Source of the DNA: an uncultured SAR116 cluster alpha proteobacterium
GTDB taxonomy: Bacteria > Pseudomonadota > Alphaproteobacteria > Puniceispirillales > Puniceispirillaceae
Direction of reading: 5' to 3'
DNA length: 46,547 nt
Assembly (NCBI GenBank): GCA_902583715.1
Contig: CACHXC010000011.1
Coordinates: forward strand, 1-46,547
Positions 37,647 to 46,547 of the stretch are shown here, piece by piece. Each line of letters starts with the position of its first letter. Position 1 is the first letter of the stretch. The notes under the pieces are model-generated. The model ran no database searches. It had not been told where the DNA came from and saw nothing but the letters and a program-made list of their open reading frames with translations. The position numbers and the translations under genes were made by a program.

Positions 37647-39191
37647 ATGGCAAAAACAGCATATCATCCCGCAAAAGGGCCAGTGGTTCTGTGTATCATG
37701 GATGGGTGGGGGCATCGGATCGATCCCGCCCATAACGCGGTCGCTCTAGCAAATACACCGGTATTTGATAAATTATGGACAAGCTGTCCACATAGTTTTT
37801 TGGCGGCATCTGGTGCTGATGTTGGGCTACCGGACGGGCAAGTTGGCAATTCTGAAGTTGGCCATATGAATATTGGCGCTGGGCGGGTCGTACAACAAGA
37901 TTTACCGCGCCTCAACGCCGCCGCCGAAGATGGATCGCTTGCCGCGCACCCAGCCTTGCAGGAACTTGCAAGCCATCTTGCCTCAACCGGCAGGACAGCG
38001 CATGTGATCGGGCTGGTCTCACCCGGCGGCGTTCATGCCCATCAAGATCATTTACTAGCTGTTGTCAACGGTTTAGCGCTGGCCAAAATTCCTGTTGTGA
38101 TCCATGCCTTTACCGATGGCCGTGATGTGTTGCCACGCGATGCCGGTGTCAGCTTGCCAGACTTTGTTGCCAAATTGCCCGAAAATGCCACCCTTGGTAG
38201 CCTGACCGGGCGCTATTTTGGTATGGATCGGGACCACCGGTGGGATCGCACGCAAAAAGCCTATGATGCGATTGCCCTTGGCCAGGCTGATTTTCATGCT
38301 GATAATGGCGTGCAAGCATTGCAGGCCGGCTATTTTCGCGGTGAAAGTGACGAATTTTTGCAGGCGACAATTATCGGCGGATATGCCGGCATGCGTGATG
38401 GTGACGGTTTGGTGATGATGAATTTCAGAGCCGACCGGGCACGGCAGATTCTAGACTGCTTCTATCGGCCAGACACGACAGCCTGCAAGACACAGCCCAT
38501 TGCCTTACGCCCGGCGCTTGGCATGACTAGCTATTCAGCTGAACTTGACGCGTTTGTCACCCCGCTTTATCCGCCGGTTGATTTGGCCAACACTTTGGGC
38601 GCGGTTGTTGCGGCGGCGGGGCGCCGCCAGCTTCGGCTTGCGGAAACCGAAAAATACCCGCATGTCACATTTTTCTTTAATGGTGGTGACGAAACCCAGC
38701 ACATAGGCGAAGACCGCACCTTGGTGCCATCGCCACATGTAGCGACCTATGACCAACTGCCACAAATGAGTGCCGGCGGGGTGCTGGCAAAAGCTGTGGC
38801 CAGCCTAGAGGCCAAATCGCATGATCTATTGGTGATCAATTTTGCCAACCCCGATATGGTCGGTCATACAGGTGATCTGGCGGCGGCCATTACTGCGGTC
38901 GAAGCCGTTGATGCATGCGTGGGTGAATTAGTAGCGGCGGTGCTGGCGGCTGACGGCCAGATGCTGCTGACCGCCGACCATGGCAATTGTGAAGTGATGT
39001 GGGACACCAAGGCCGAATCGCCGCATACCGCCCATACCACCAATTTGGTGCCATTGATTCTGGTCAATGGAAATGACGGGTTGCAGGTCACCGATGGCAG
39101 ACTGGCTGATTTAGCCCCCAGTTTACTTGCCATGATGGGGGTTGAACAACCCTCTAGCATGACCGGCAGACCGTTATTTACAGCGCGATAA
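37647..39191 (+). CDS. gpmI: 2,3-bisphosphoglycerate-independent phosphoglycerate mutase
   Basis: A 514-residue manganese-dependent alkaline-phosphatase-superfamily mutase interconverting 3- and 2-phosphoglycerate. The nucleophilic Ser is in QVGNSEVGHMNIGAGR. The metal sites MDGWGHR, FANPDMVGHTG and LLTADHGNCE are all present. The ATG at 37647 gives the usual length; an upstream GTG at 37584 would overlap rlmH. The murein hydrolase activator gene (envC) that usually follows in alphaproteobacteria is missing; the next gene is ctpA. Confidence 0.95.
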   Translation: MAKTAYHPAKGPVVLCIMDGWGHRIDPAHNAVALANTPVFDKLWTSCPHSFLAASGADVGLPDGQVGNSEVGHMNIGAGRVVQQDLPRLNAAAEDGSLAAHPALQELASHLASTGRTAHVIGLVSPGGVHAHQDHLLAVVNGLALAKIPVVIHAFTDGRDVLPRDAGVSLPDFVAKLPENATLGSLTGRYFGMDRDHRWDRTQKAYDAIALGQADFHADNGVQALQAGYFRGESDEFLQATIIGGYAGMRDGDGLVMMNFRADRARQILDCFYRPDTTACKTQPIALRPALGMTSYSAELDAFVTPLYPPVDLANTLGAVVAAAGRRQLRLAETEKYPHVTFFFNGGDETQHIGEDRTLVPSPHVATYDQLPQMSAGGVLAKAVASLEAKSHDLLVINFANPDMVGHTGDLAAAITAVEAVDACVGELVAAVLAADGQMLLTADHGNCEVMWDTKAESPHTAHTTNLVPLILVNGNDGLQVTDGRLADLAPSLLAMMGVEQPSSMTGRPLFTAR

Positions 39192-39388
39192 ACCAAGCTT
39201 GCCAGATAAGATATGAAATCATCGCTTGGGGTTGAATCACGATGTTTTGACTGGCACCATGAAGGCGCCTTAAAGAAACGTTAACGCGGTGTATCACTAT
39301 GGTCAGGACTGACGAAGCATACTATCTTTAACAGATTACCCCGCCGTTCTGACAATGACATTTTTTGATATCCGCATAGGAGCAACCA

Positions 39389-40738
39389 ATGAGACATATC
39401 ATCACCCGTTTCATACCAGCTGGTAATCGGGCAAAGCGGGTCATGGTTCCGTTTCTTTGCGGGATGCTAATGGCTGGCATTTTTGCGATGCCGACACTGA
39501 CCTCTGCTAAATCTAACAAGAACGAAGAAATTTACCGCCAACTTGGCTTATTTGGCGATATTTTCCAGCGGGTGCGCGAAAGTTATGTTGATGAGGTTGA
39601 CGAAAAAGCCCTGATAGAGGCCGCGATTAATGGCATGCTTACCTCGCTTGATCCGCACTCATCCTTTCTGGACACAGAAAATTTTTCCAATATGCAGGTG
39701 CAGACAAAGGGCAAATTTGGCGGACTTGGCATTGAAATCACCATGGAAAATGGCCTGATCAGGGTTGTATCGCCGATAGATGACACACCGGCCGCCAAAG
39801 CTGGATTGCAACCTGAAGATTACATCATTGCAGTCGATGGTGAAGCGGTTATGGGCATGGCCTTATCAGAAGCTGTTGATAAATTGCGCGGCAAGGTCGG
39901 GTCAGACGTCACCGTGACCATCCAGCGCGCGCAAAATGACCCATTTGATGTGACCGTCACCCGCGACACCATAAAAATCCGCTCAGTACGTTCCGAAGTA
40001 TATGATAATATTGGCTATTTGCGTATCACCACATTTTCCGAACAAACCAGCCCCGGGCTGAAAGATGCGGTAGAGAAAATTTTTGCTGAACATGACGACG
40101 AGATAAAAGGCTTTGTTCTTGATTTGCGCAATAACCCGGGCGGGCTGTTGAATGAAGCCATTGCGGTGAGTGATGCGTTTCTTGACGCTGGTGAGATTGT
40201 TTCAACCCGCGGACGCGATGAAAAAAATGCCAGCCGGGCCTATGCCAAACCCGGCGATATCGCCCGCGGCCTGCCGCTGGTTGTGCTGATAAATTCCGGG
40301 TCAGCATCAGCCTCTGAAATCGTCGCTGGGGCGTTAAAGGACCATCAGCGGGCGGTGCTTCTTGGCACCCGGTCTTTTGGCAAGGGCTCGGTGCAATCGG
40401 TCATCCCGGTGTCCGGCACCGGGGCGATGCGGCTCACCACAGCACGTTATTACACGCCGTCAGGTGTGTCGATCCAGGCAACCGGCATTACCCCTAATAT
40501 CGAAGTGGCGCTGGCTCGAATCGAAGAGCTCGAAGGCGGCAATACCCGCGAAGAAGACCTCAAAGGCGCGCTTGACAAAACCTCAAATGACCAAACCGCA
40601 TCCGAATCAGACGATGGCTCCGCCGCCACTAGCCCCCCGGAAAAGGTAGACCAGTCAAAAATTGACTATCAATTGGCCCGCGCCCTCGATCTCATTCAAG
40701 GCGTTGCCATCTTTACCAAGGACAAGACCACCCAATGA
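39389..40738 (+). CDS. ctpA: C-terminal processing peptidase, S41 family
   Basis: A 449-residue exported protease. The N-terminal hydrophobic segment (about 17-38) is a signal or anchor, followed by a PDZ domain (about 98-180) and the S41 catalytic domain. Catalytic Ser in INSGSASASEIVAG and Lys in RSFGKGSVQS form the dyad. A low-complexity tail (about 400-435) follows. It would trim periplasmic substrates, often those controlling envelope hydrolases. AGGAGC precedes the ATG. Its stop overlaps the rppH start as ATGA. Confidence 0.94.
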   Translation: MRHIITRFIPAGNRAKRVMVPFLCGMLMAGIFAMPTLTSAKSNKNEEIYRQLGLFGDIFQRVRESYVDEVDEKALIEAAINGMLTSLDPHSSFLDTENFSNMQVQTKGKFGGLGIEITMENGLIRVVSPIDDTPAAKAGLQPEDYIIAVDGEAVMGMALSEAVDKLRGKVGSDVTVTIQRAQNDPFDVTVTRDTIKIRSVRSEVYDNIGYLRITTFSEQTSPGLKDAVEKIFAEHDDEIKGFVLDLRNNPGGLLNEAIAVSDAFLDAGEIVSTRGRDEKNASRAYAKPGDIARGLPLVVLINSGSASASEIVAGALKDHQRAVLLGTRSFGKGSVQSVIPVSGTGAMRLTTARYYTPSGVSIQATGITPNIEVALARIEELEGGNTREEDLKGALDKTSNDQTASESDDGSAATSPPEKVDQSKIDYQLARALDLIQGVAIFTKDKTTQ

Positions 40739-41232
40739 ATAAAATGTCACATGCGGCCCCTACACCCTATAACGAGCGCCCCTACCGATCTTGTGTCGGT
40801 ATCTTTTTGCTAAATAATGATGGCAAAGTGTTTGCCGGGCGCCGCATTGATAGCCGCGCCGAAGCTTGGCAAATGCCGCAAGGCGGCATTGACGCTGGGG
40901 AAAGCCCGCTTGATGCATGTATGCGTGAAATGCGCGAGGAGATTGGCACAAATGCCGCCGAATTGGTCGGGCAACATGACGATTGGCTCTATTACGATAT
41001 TCCACTGCCTCTGGCTGACCGTTTATGGCAAGGCCAGTATAAGGGCCAAAAACAAAAATGGATGGCATTGCGGTTTACCGGGCATGATGATGATATCAAC
41101 ATCGCCACCGACAAGCCTGAATTTTGCGAATGGAAATGGCTGTCGCCCTATGATCTGGTTGATCTAGCGGTGCCCTTTAAACGCGATGTCTATCAGAATG
41201 TTTTGACAGCATTTTCGTCAATTCTTGACTAG
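40735..41232 (+). CDS. rppH: RNA pyrophosphohydrolase RppH
   Basis: A 165-residue Nudix enzyme that removes pyrophosphate from the 5' end of mRNA and starts decay. The Nudix box is complete: GGIDAGESPLDACMREMREEIG (near 45-66). The context QMPQGG and WMALRF is typical of RppH rather than other Nudix families. It starts within ATGA at the end of ctpA, so coupling is likely, and ends before a bidirectional terminator. Confidence 0.93.
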   Translation: MNKMSHAAPTPYNERPYRSCVGIFLLNNDGKVFAGRRIDSRAEAWQMPQGGIDAGESPLDACMREMREEIGTNAAELVGQHDDWLYYDIPLPLADRLWQGQYKGQKQKWMALRFTGHDDDINIATDKPEFCEWKWLSPYDLVDLAVPFKRDVYQNVLTAFSSILD

Positions 41233-41241
41233 CCTGGCCAT

Positions 41242-41282
41242 AAAAAAGCCGCCTGTGGCGCGTTACCAAAGACGGCTTTTTT
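41242..41282. terminator. Bidirectional terminator between rppH and atpC
   Basis: AAAAAAGCCG at 41242-41251 pairs with CGGCTTTTTT at 41273-41282. A small CGCC/GGCG hairpin lies in the loop. The A/T runs on both sides allow termination of the rightward rppH unit and the leftward ATP synthase operon. Confidence 0.85.
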
Positions 41283-41293
41283 ATATCTTTAAA

Positions 41294-41650
41294 TCAGCTC
41301 AAAGCACCAATCGCCGCATTCAAAAAATCAGCCTCGTCATCACTAGCATCAGCCGCCTGTGTTTTTAATTGTGCGGCATCAGCACTACCTAGATGAATGG
41401 CGCGCTCAGCAAGGATTGTTACGCTTGCGCCAGACACGTCAGCCAAACCGCCATCAATCATAAAGCGATCAGTGACCTTGCCATTTTGGTACAGTTCGAC
41501 AACACCACGTGTGAGATCAGCCAACAAAGGGGCATGCCGTGGCAACACCCCAAACAGGCCCTCAACACCCGGGGCAACCACCATTTCAACCGCTTGCTGG
41601 GCCATGATACGTGCCGGTGTGACAAGTTCTAATTGCGTTGTTTCAGCCAT
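41294..41650 (-). CDS. atpC: ATP synthase F1 epsilon subunit
   Basis: A 118-residue epsilon subunit, part of the rotor stalk. The N-terminal beta-sandwich domain is intact (LELVTPARIMAQQAVEMVVAPG, GLFGVLPRHAPLLADL). The C-terminal helical region, which can inhibit ATP hydrolysis in other species, is short (LGSADAAQLKTQAADAS and a brief helix), below the usual 130-140 residues. Last gene of the operon. Confidence 0.93.
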   Translation of the reverse strand: MAETTQLELVTPARIMAQQAVEMVVAPGVEGLFGVLPRHAPLLADLTRGVVELYQNGKVTDRFMIDGGLADVSGASVTILAERAIHLGSADAAQLKTQAADASDDEADFLNAAIGALS

Positions 41651-41707
41651 GATTAGTGCCTATTTCCTGCTGACCTTTATTGCCAGCACTATTGCTTATG
41701 CTGCTTC

Positions 41708-43171
<1,464 letters not shown>

Positions 43172-43211
43172 TTAGGTTTGTTTGCTCTTCACTGTTTGGC
43201 CGTTTCGCTAC

Positions 43212-44093
43212 CTAGATAGCTTCGGCACCTGAAATAATCTCAATAAGCTCGCTGGTGATGTTGGCCTGCCGCGTCCGGTTGTAAACCAGTGTCAAACGGT
43301 CGATCAATTCACCGGCGTTACGGGTGGCGTTATCCATCGCCGTCATACGTGCTGCCAATTCAGCGGCAGATGACTCAAGCAACGCACCATACATTTGTGT
43401 AGACAAATTACGCGGCAATAAACTTGCCAGCAATTCATCTTCTTCTGGCTCGTACTCATAGCTGACGGTGGCAGCGTCACCATCGGCGGCATCGCTATTA
43501 TCAACTTCGGCTGGAATCAGCTGAGTCAGGGTGATTTCCTGCGTGATGGCATTTTTGAATTTATTGAAGATCAAGGTGCATACGTCAAATTCGCCCGCCT
43601 CGAACCCCGTGCGGATGGTTTCAGCAATTTTTGCAGCATCACTGTAACTTACTGATGTACCCTGCAGACCTTCATATTGATCGAGATACAAATCACCAAA
43701 TTCACGTCGCAAGGCATCCGCTGATTTGCGCCCGACCATCAACAGCTTGACGGTTTTATTTTCCGCCCGAAGACGCGCTGCTTCGGCGCGAGTCTGCCGC
43801 GTCACTGTGCCGTTAAAGCCACCACACAAGCCGCGATCTGCTGACATCACCACCAACAGATGTGTTTGGTCTTTGCCGTTGCCGACAAGCAATTGTGGGG
43901 CTGATGCGGCGTCAGCCTTGCTGGCAAGATTGCCAATCACCTGCCGCATACGCGTCGAATAAGGACGGCCAGATTCGGCGGCATCTTGTGCCCGCCGCAA
44001 TTTTGCCGCTGCCACCATTTTCATTGCAGCCGTAATTTTCTGCGTGGACTTGACGCTGTTAATGCGCGTCTTCAGATCCTTCAAAGATGCCAT
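43212..44093 (-). CDS. atpG: ATP synthase F1 gamma subunit
   Basis: A 293-residue central rotor shaft. N-terminal (MASLKDLKTRINSVKSTQKITAAMKMVAAAKLRRAQ) and C-terminal (ATRNAGELIDRLTLVYNRTRQANITSELIEIISGA) helices are textbook; both form the coiled coil inside the alpha3beta3 ring. The acidic stretch EYEPEEDELL near 200 is variable among species. A 91-base gap to atpD has no clear terminator in the operon direction. Confidence 0.97.
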   Translation of the reverse strand: MASLKDLKTRINSVKSTQKITAAMKMVAAAKLRRAQDAAESGRPYSTRMRQVIGNLASKADAASAPQLLVGNGKDQTHLLVVMSADRGLCGGFNGTVTRQTRAEAARLRAENKTVKLLMVGRKSADALRREFGDLYLDQYEGLQGTSVSYSDAAKIAETIRTGFEAGEFDVCTLIFNKFKNAITQEITLTQLIPAEVDNSDAADGDAATVSYEYEPEEDELLASLLPRNLSTQMYGALLESSAAELAARMTAMDNATRNAGELIDRLTLVYNRTRQANITSELIEIISGAEAI

Positions 44094-44145
44094 TTACCGA
44101 ACTCCAACAGGCGATTCTAAAACGTCTTCGACCTAACCTAGCGCC

Positions 44146-45681
44146 TTATGAAAAGCTCTTGGCAAATGCCGCAATGGCTTTGCCCAGTTTTTCTTCAGTT
44201 TTGTCTGACAAGGCTTTTTCGTCACGAATGGTGTCGAGGAGTGCCTGCTCAGAACTACGCAGATGATCCAGAAGCCCCGCTTCGAACCGGCCAATATCAC
44301 TCACCGCAATCGAGTCCAAATAGCCCTTCACCCCGGCAAAAATCACCGCCACCTGTTCTTCAACAAGCATCGGGCTGTATTGCGGTTGTTTCAACAATTC
44401 GGTCAGACGCTCGCCACGTTCGAGAAGCGCCCGGGTAGAGGCATCCATATCTGACGCAAATTGCGCAAACGCCGCCATTTCACGATATTGGGCCAATTCC
44501 AGCTTAATGGTACCAGCAACCTGTTTCATCGCTTTGATTTGTGCGGCTGAACCGACGCGGCTCACAGACAGACCCACATTCACCGCGGGGCGGATGCCTT
44601 TGTAAAACAATTCTGTTTCAAGGAAGATCTGTCCGTCAGTGATCGAAATCACATTAGTCGGAATAAAGGCCGACACGTCACCGCCTTGTGTTTCAATAAC
44701 TGGCAACGCGGTCAGTGACCCAGAACCATTGCTTTCGTTCAATTTTGCCGCACGTTCCAAAAGCCGTGAGTGCAAATAGAACACATCACCAGGGTAAGCT
44801 TCACGTCCTGGTGGACGGCGAAGCAACAAGCTCATCTGGCGATAGGCGACCGCCTGTTTTGACAAATCGTCATAAACCACCAGCGCGTGCATGCCGTTAT
44901 CGCGGAAATATTCGCCCATGGCACAGGCTGTATAAGGCGCCAAAAACTGCATCGGGGCTGGATCAGATGCTGTTGCCGCAACAACAATCGAATAGTCCAT
45001 AGCACCTTGTTCTTCGAGCGAGCGCACGATTTGTGCCACTGTCGAACGCTTTTGGCCAACAGCTACATAAATACAGAATAACTTTTTTGCGTCATCCTTG
45101 CGAGCCGCTTCATTGACTGATTTCTGATTGATAAAGGCGTCAATCGCAATGGCGGTCTTACCAGTCTGGCGGTCACCAATGATCAATTCGCGCTGACCGC
45201 GGCCAACTGGGATCAAACTGTCAATCGCCTTCAATCCAGTTTGCATGGGCTCATGCACAGATTGGCGCGGCATGATGCCAGGGGCTTTGACCTCAACCCG
45301 GCTGCGCTTCACGTTTTTCAGCGGGCCTTTGCCATCGATTGGGTTACCAAGCGCGTCGACAACGCGGCCAAGCAGGCCTTTACCGATTGGCGTATCCACA
45401 ATGGAGGCTGTACGGCGAACCACATCACCTTCACGGATCGACCGGTCATCACCGAAAATAACTATACCAACATTGTCAGCTTCAAGGTTTAAGGCCATGC
45501 CCTTCACGCCGCTTTCAAATTCGACCATTTCACCAGCTTGCACTTCGTCAAGCCCGTGGACGCGGGCAATACCATCACCCACTGACAGCACACGCCCAAC
45601 TTCGGCGATTTCTGCTTCACTACCGAAATTGGCAATTTGTTCCTTGAGGATCGCTGAAATTTCAGCCGCACGAATATCCAT
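44146..45681 (-). CDS. atpA: ATP synthase F1 alpha subunit
   Basis: A 511-residue alpha subunit with non-catalytic nucleotide sites. The P-loop [15 protein letters not shown] is near residue 169, and [44 protein letters not shown] is the classic alpha block. The start is the ATG at 45681, sharing one base with the atpH stop (TGATG), so the two are translationally coupled. Confidence 0.98.
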   Translation of the reverse strand: MDIRAAEISAILKEQIANFGSEAEIAEVGRVLSVGDGIARVHGLDEVQAGEMVEFESGVKGMALNLEADNVGIVIFGDDRSIREGDVVRRTASIVDTPIGKGLLGRVVDALGNPIDGKGPLKNVKRSRVEVKAPGIMPRQSVHEPMQTGLKAIDSLIPVGRGQRELIIGDRQTGKTAIAIDAFINQKSVNEAARKDDAKKLFCIYVAVGQKRSTVAQIVRSLEEQGAMDYSIVVAATASDPAPMQFLAPYTACAMGEYFRDNGMHALVVYDDLSKQAVAYRQMSLLLRRPPGREAYPGDVFYLHSRLLERAAKLNESNGSGSLTALPVIETQGGDVSAFIPTNVISITDGQIFLETELFYKGIRPAVNVGLSVSRVGSAAQIKAMKQVAGTIKLELAQYREMAAFAQFASDMDASTRALLERGERLTELLKQPQYSPMLVEEQVAVIFAGVKGYLDSIAVSDIGRFEAGLLDHLRSSEQALLDTIRDEKALSDKTEEKLGKAIAAFAKSFS

Positions 45682-46235
45682 CACGCAACACCCTTCATGG
45701 CCGTTTCCAGCCGGCTAAGTTTGGTTTTGATTGAAATATCAATCATACGAGATCCGATACGCACCACAAGACCACCAATCAAAGACGGATCTACACGCAT
45801 CGAAAGTGACAATTTGTCGCTACCGGCGAGTCGGGCGACTGTTTTTTCTACAGATGCCTTCCGGCTATCGTCAAGCGGCACCGCCGAGATAACTTCTGCA
45901 GAGATCTGACCGCGCCGCCGGGCATGCTCTTCTAAAAAGGCCCGGATAACACGAAGAAGCGCACTTAAACGGCCGTTCGCCGCCAGCGTCCCGACAAATT
46001 TAACAGTTAGCGCATCAGCGCCGGCCTTTTCTAAAATTGCAGTGATCGCAGCTTGCTGCTCGTGGCGCGATAAAATTGGAGAGTCCACTAGTTTTTTAAG
46101 ATCCTGATGTTCGGCCACCAGTCCTGCTAATGCGGTCAAATCCGCATGGATAGCGTCGATTTTTTTGCTTTCAACAGCCAGCGCATAAAGCGCGCCAGCA
46201 TAACGTCCTGGAAGACCTGTAGCGCCTGAACTCAC
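45681..46235 (-). CDS. atpH: ATP synthase F1 delta subunit
   Basis: A 184-residue delta (OSCP-like) subunit linking F1 to the peripheral stalk. [11 protein letters not shown] near the N-terminus and the C-terminal IDPSLIGG-type motif ([27 protein letters not shown]) are diagnostic. The true start is probably GTG at 46235, with a CGAGGT ribosome site. The open frame extends upstream to 46409, but that part has no family similarity. First gene of the atpHAGDC operon. Confidence 0.93.
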   Translation of the reverse strand: MSSGATGLPGRYAGALYALAVESKKIDAIHADLTALAGLVAEHQDLKKLVDSPILSRHEQQAAITAILEKAGADALTVKFVGTLAANGRLSALLRVIRAFLEEHARRRGQISAEVISAVPLDDSRKASVEKTVARLAGSDKLSLSMRVDPSLIGGLVVRIGSRMIDISIKTKLSRLETAMKGVA

Positions 46236-46440
46236 TGAACTAACCTCGTTCTGAAAAAACCATTTATGTGGCCGCACGGCCGGGCTCGGCGTAAATCGCG
46301 CCATTCCTCGCTGTGACGTGAAGGGTGCTATCATAGCCATGGCCGAAAGGCAAGCAGTGAGACACCGAAAATTTGACGTTTTCGTTATGATTCCAGCACG
46401 AAAGGGCACCTGCCGGGCAAATCCACATCATCAGGCACTT

Positions 46441-46547
46441 TTAGAGAAAACTATATGGGTCGATATCAATATGTAGCCGCACCTGAGCCGGCAATTTCAC
46501 ATTGGCCAGCCAGCCACGCAAAATATATTGTAAATCAATGGTTTTCT
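46441..46547 (-). CDS. priA: Primosomal protein N' (PriA), C-terminal fragment
   Basis: Only the last 34 codons are in the window; the rest lies beyond 46547. The visible end, LQYILRGWLANVKLPA then VRLHIDIDPYSFL and a stop, is the conserved C-terminus of PriA, the helicase that restarts stalled replication forks. priA directly upstream of atpHAGDC is the usual alphaproteobacterial order. The 205-base gap to atpH would hold the ATP synthase promoter, but I see no convincing -35/-10 pair there. Confidence 0.88.
   Translation of the reverse strand, partial: KTIDLQYILRGWLANVKLPAQVRLHIDIDPYSFL

Noticed and set aside
46236-46409. N-terminal extension of atpH
   Set aside because: The frame stays open by chance; GTG at 46235 with CGAGGT gives the usual length and start.

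Overview
The window is a 46.5 kb piece of an alphaproteobacterial chromosome. The support is gene order: argD-argF-hslO, a 371-residue dCTP deaminase, HIG1/cobalamin adenosyltransferase/etfBA, argH-lptM-lysA, rplU-rpmA-obgE-proB-proA-nadD-rsfS-rlmH-gpmI-ctpA-rppH, and priA followed by atpHAGDC. Short spacers, moderate GC and the mix of genes suggest a marine, SAR116-like lineage, but that placement is low confidence. There are no rRNA, tRNA, CRISPR or insertion-sequence signals, and no gene-free stretch longer than 300 bases.

Positions 1-7276 form an accessory module that looks richer in A+T than the rest. It holds a TPR protein, then (on the other strand) a MaoC-type hydratase, a sulfite-oxidase-family molybdoenzyme and a dedicated ETF pair, then a TetR regulator and an alpha/beta hydrolase. 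The same 18-base operator sits once before the TPR gene and twice between the MaoC and TetR genes. This makes the module look like one regulon with its own repressor, and it is the best candidate here for an undescribed system.

Positions 7415-16264 are backbone: a lipoprotein, hslO, argF, argD, dcd, an ABC-2 permease, recX and acetyl-CoA synthetase. Positions 16340-25547 carry a LuxR-type HTH remnant, a SCO1/SenC protein, YggT, a HIG1 protein, cobalamin adenosyltransferase, housekeeping ETF, a TlpA-like thioredoxin, argH, a 42-residue LptM-like lipoprotein, lysA, a zinc-ribbon protein and a YdcF protein. Positions 25563-31321 carry prephenate dehydrogenase, a chorismate mutase with a reduced C-terminal domain, a methyltransferase, folB, a HAD phosphatase, a frameshifted DM13 gene, and an enolase-superfamily enzyme lacking a canonical metal ligand.

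Positions 31399-41282 are a housekeeping series running from ribosomal proteins L21/L27 through proline synthesis, NAD synthesis, ribosome maturation and glycolysis to CtpA and RppH. It ends in a bidirectional terminator shared with the converging ATP synthase F1 operon (46235-41294). The last 107 bases are the 3' end of priA. Two conserved loci here appear to have lost functionally linked genes: ftsEX (between the zinc-ribbon gene and ydcF) and envC (between gpmI and ctpA). I infer this from remembered gene order.
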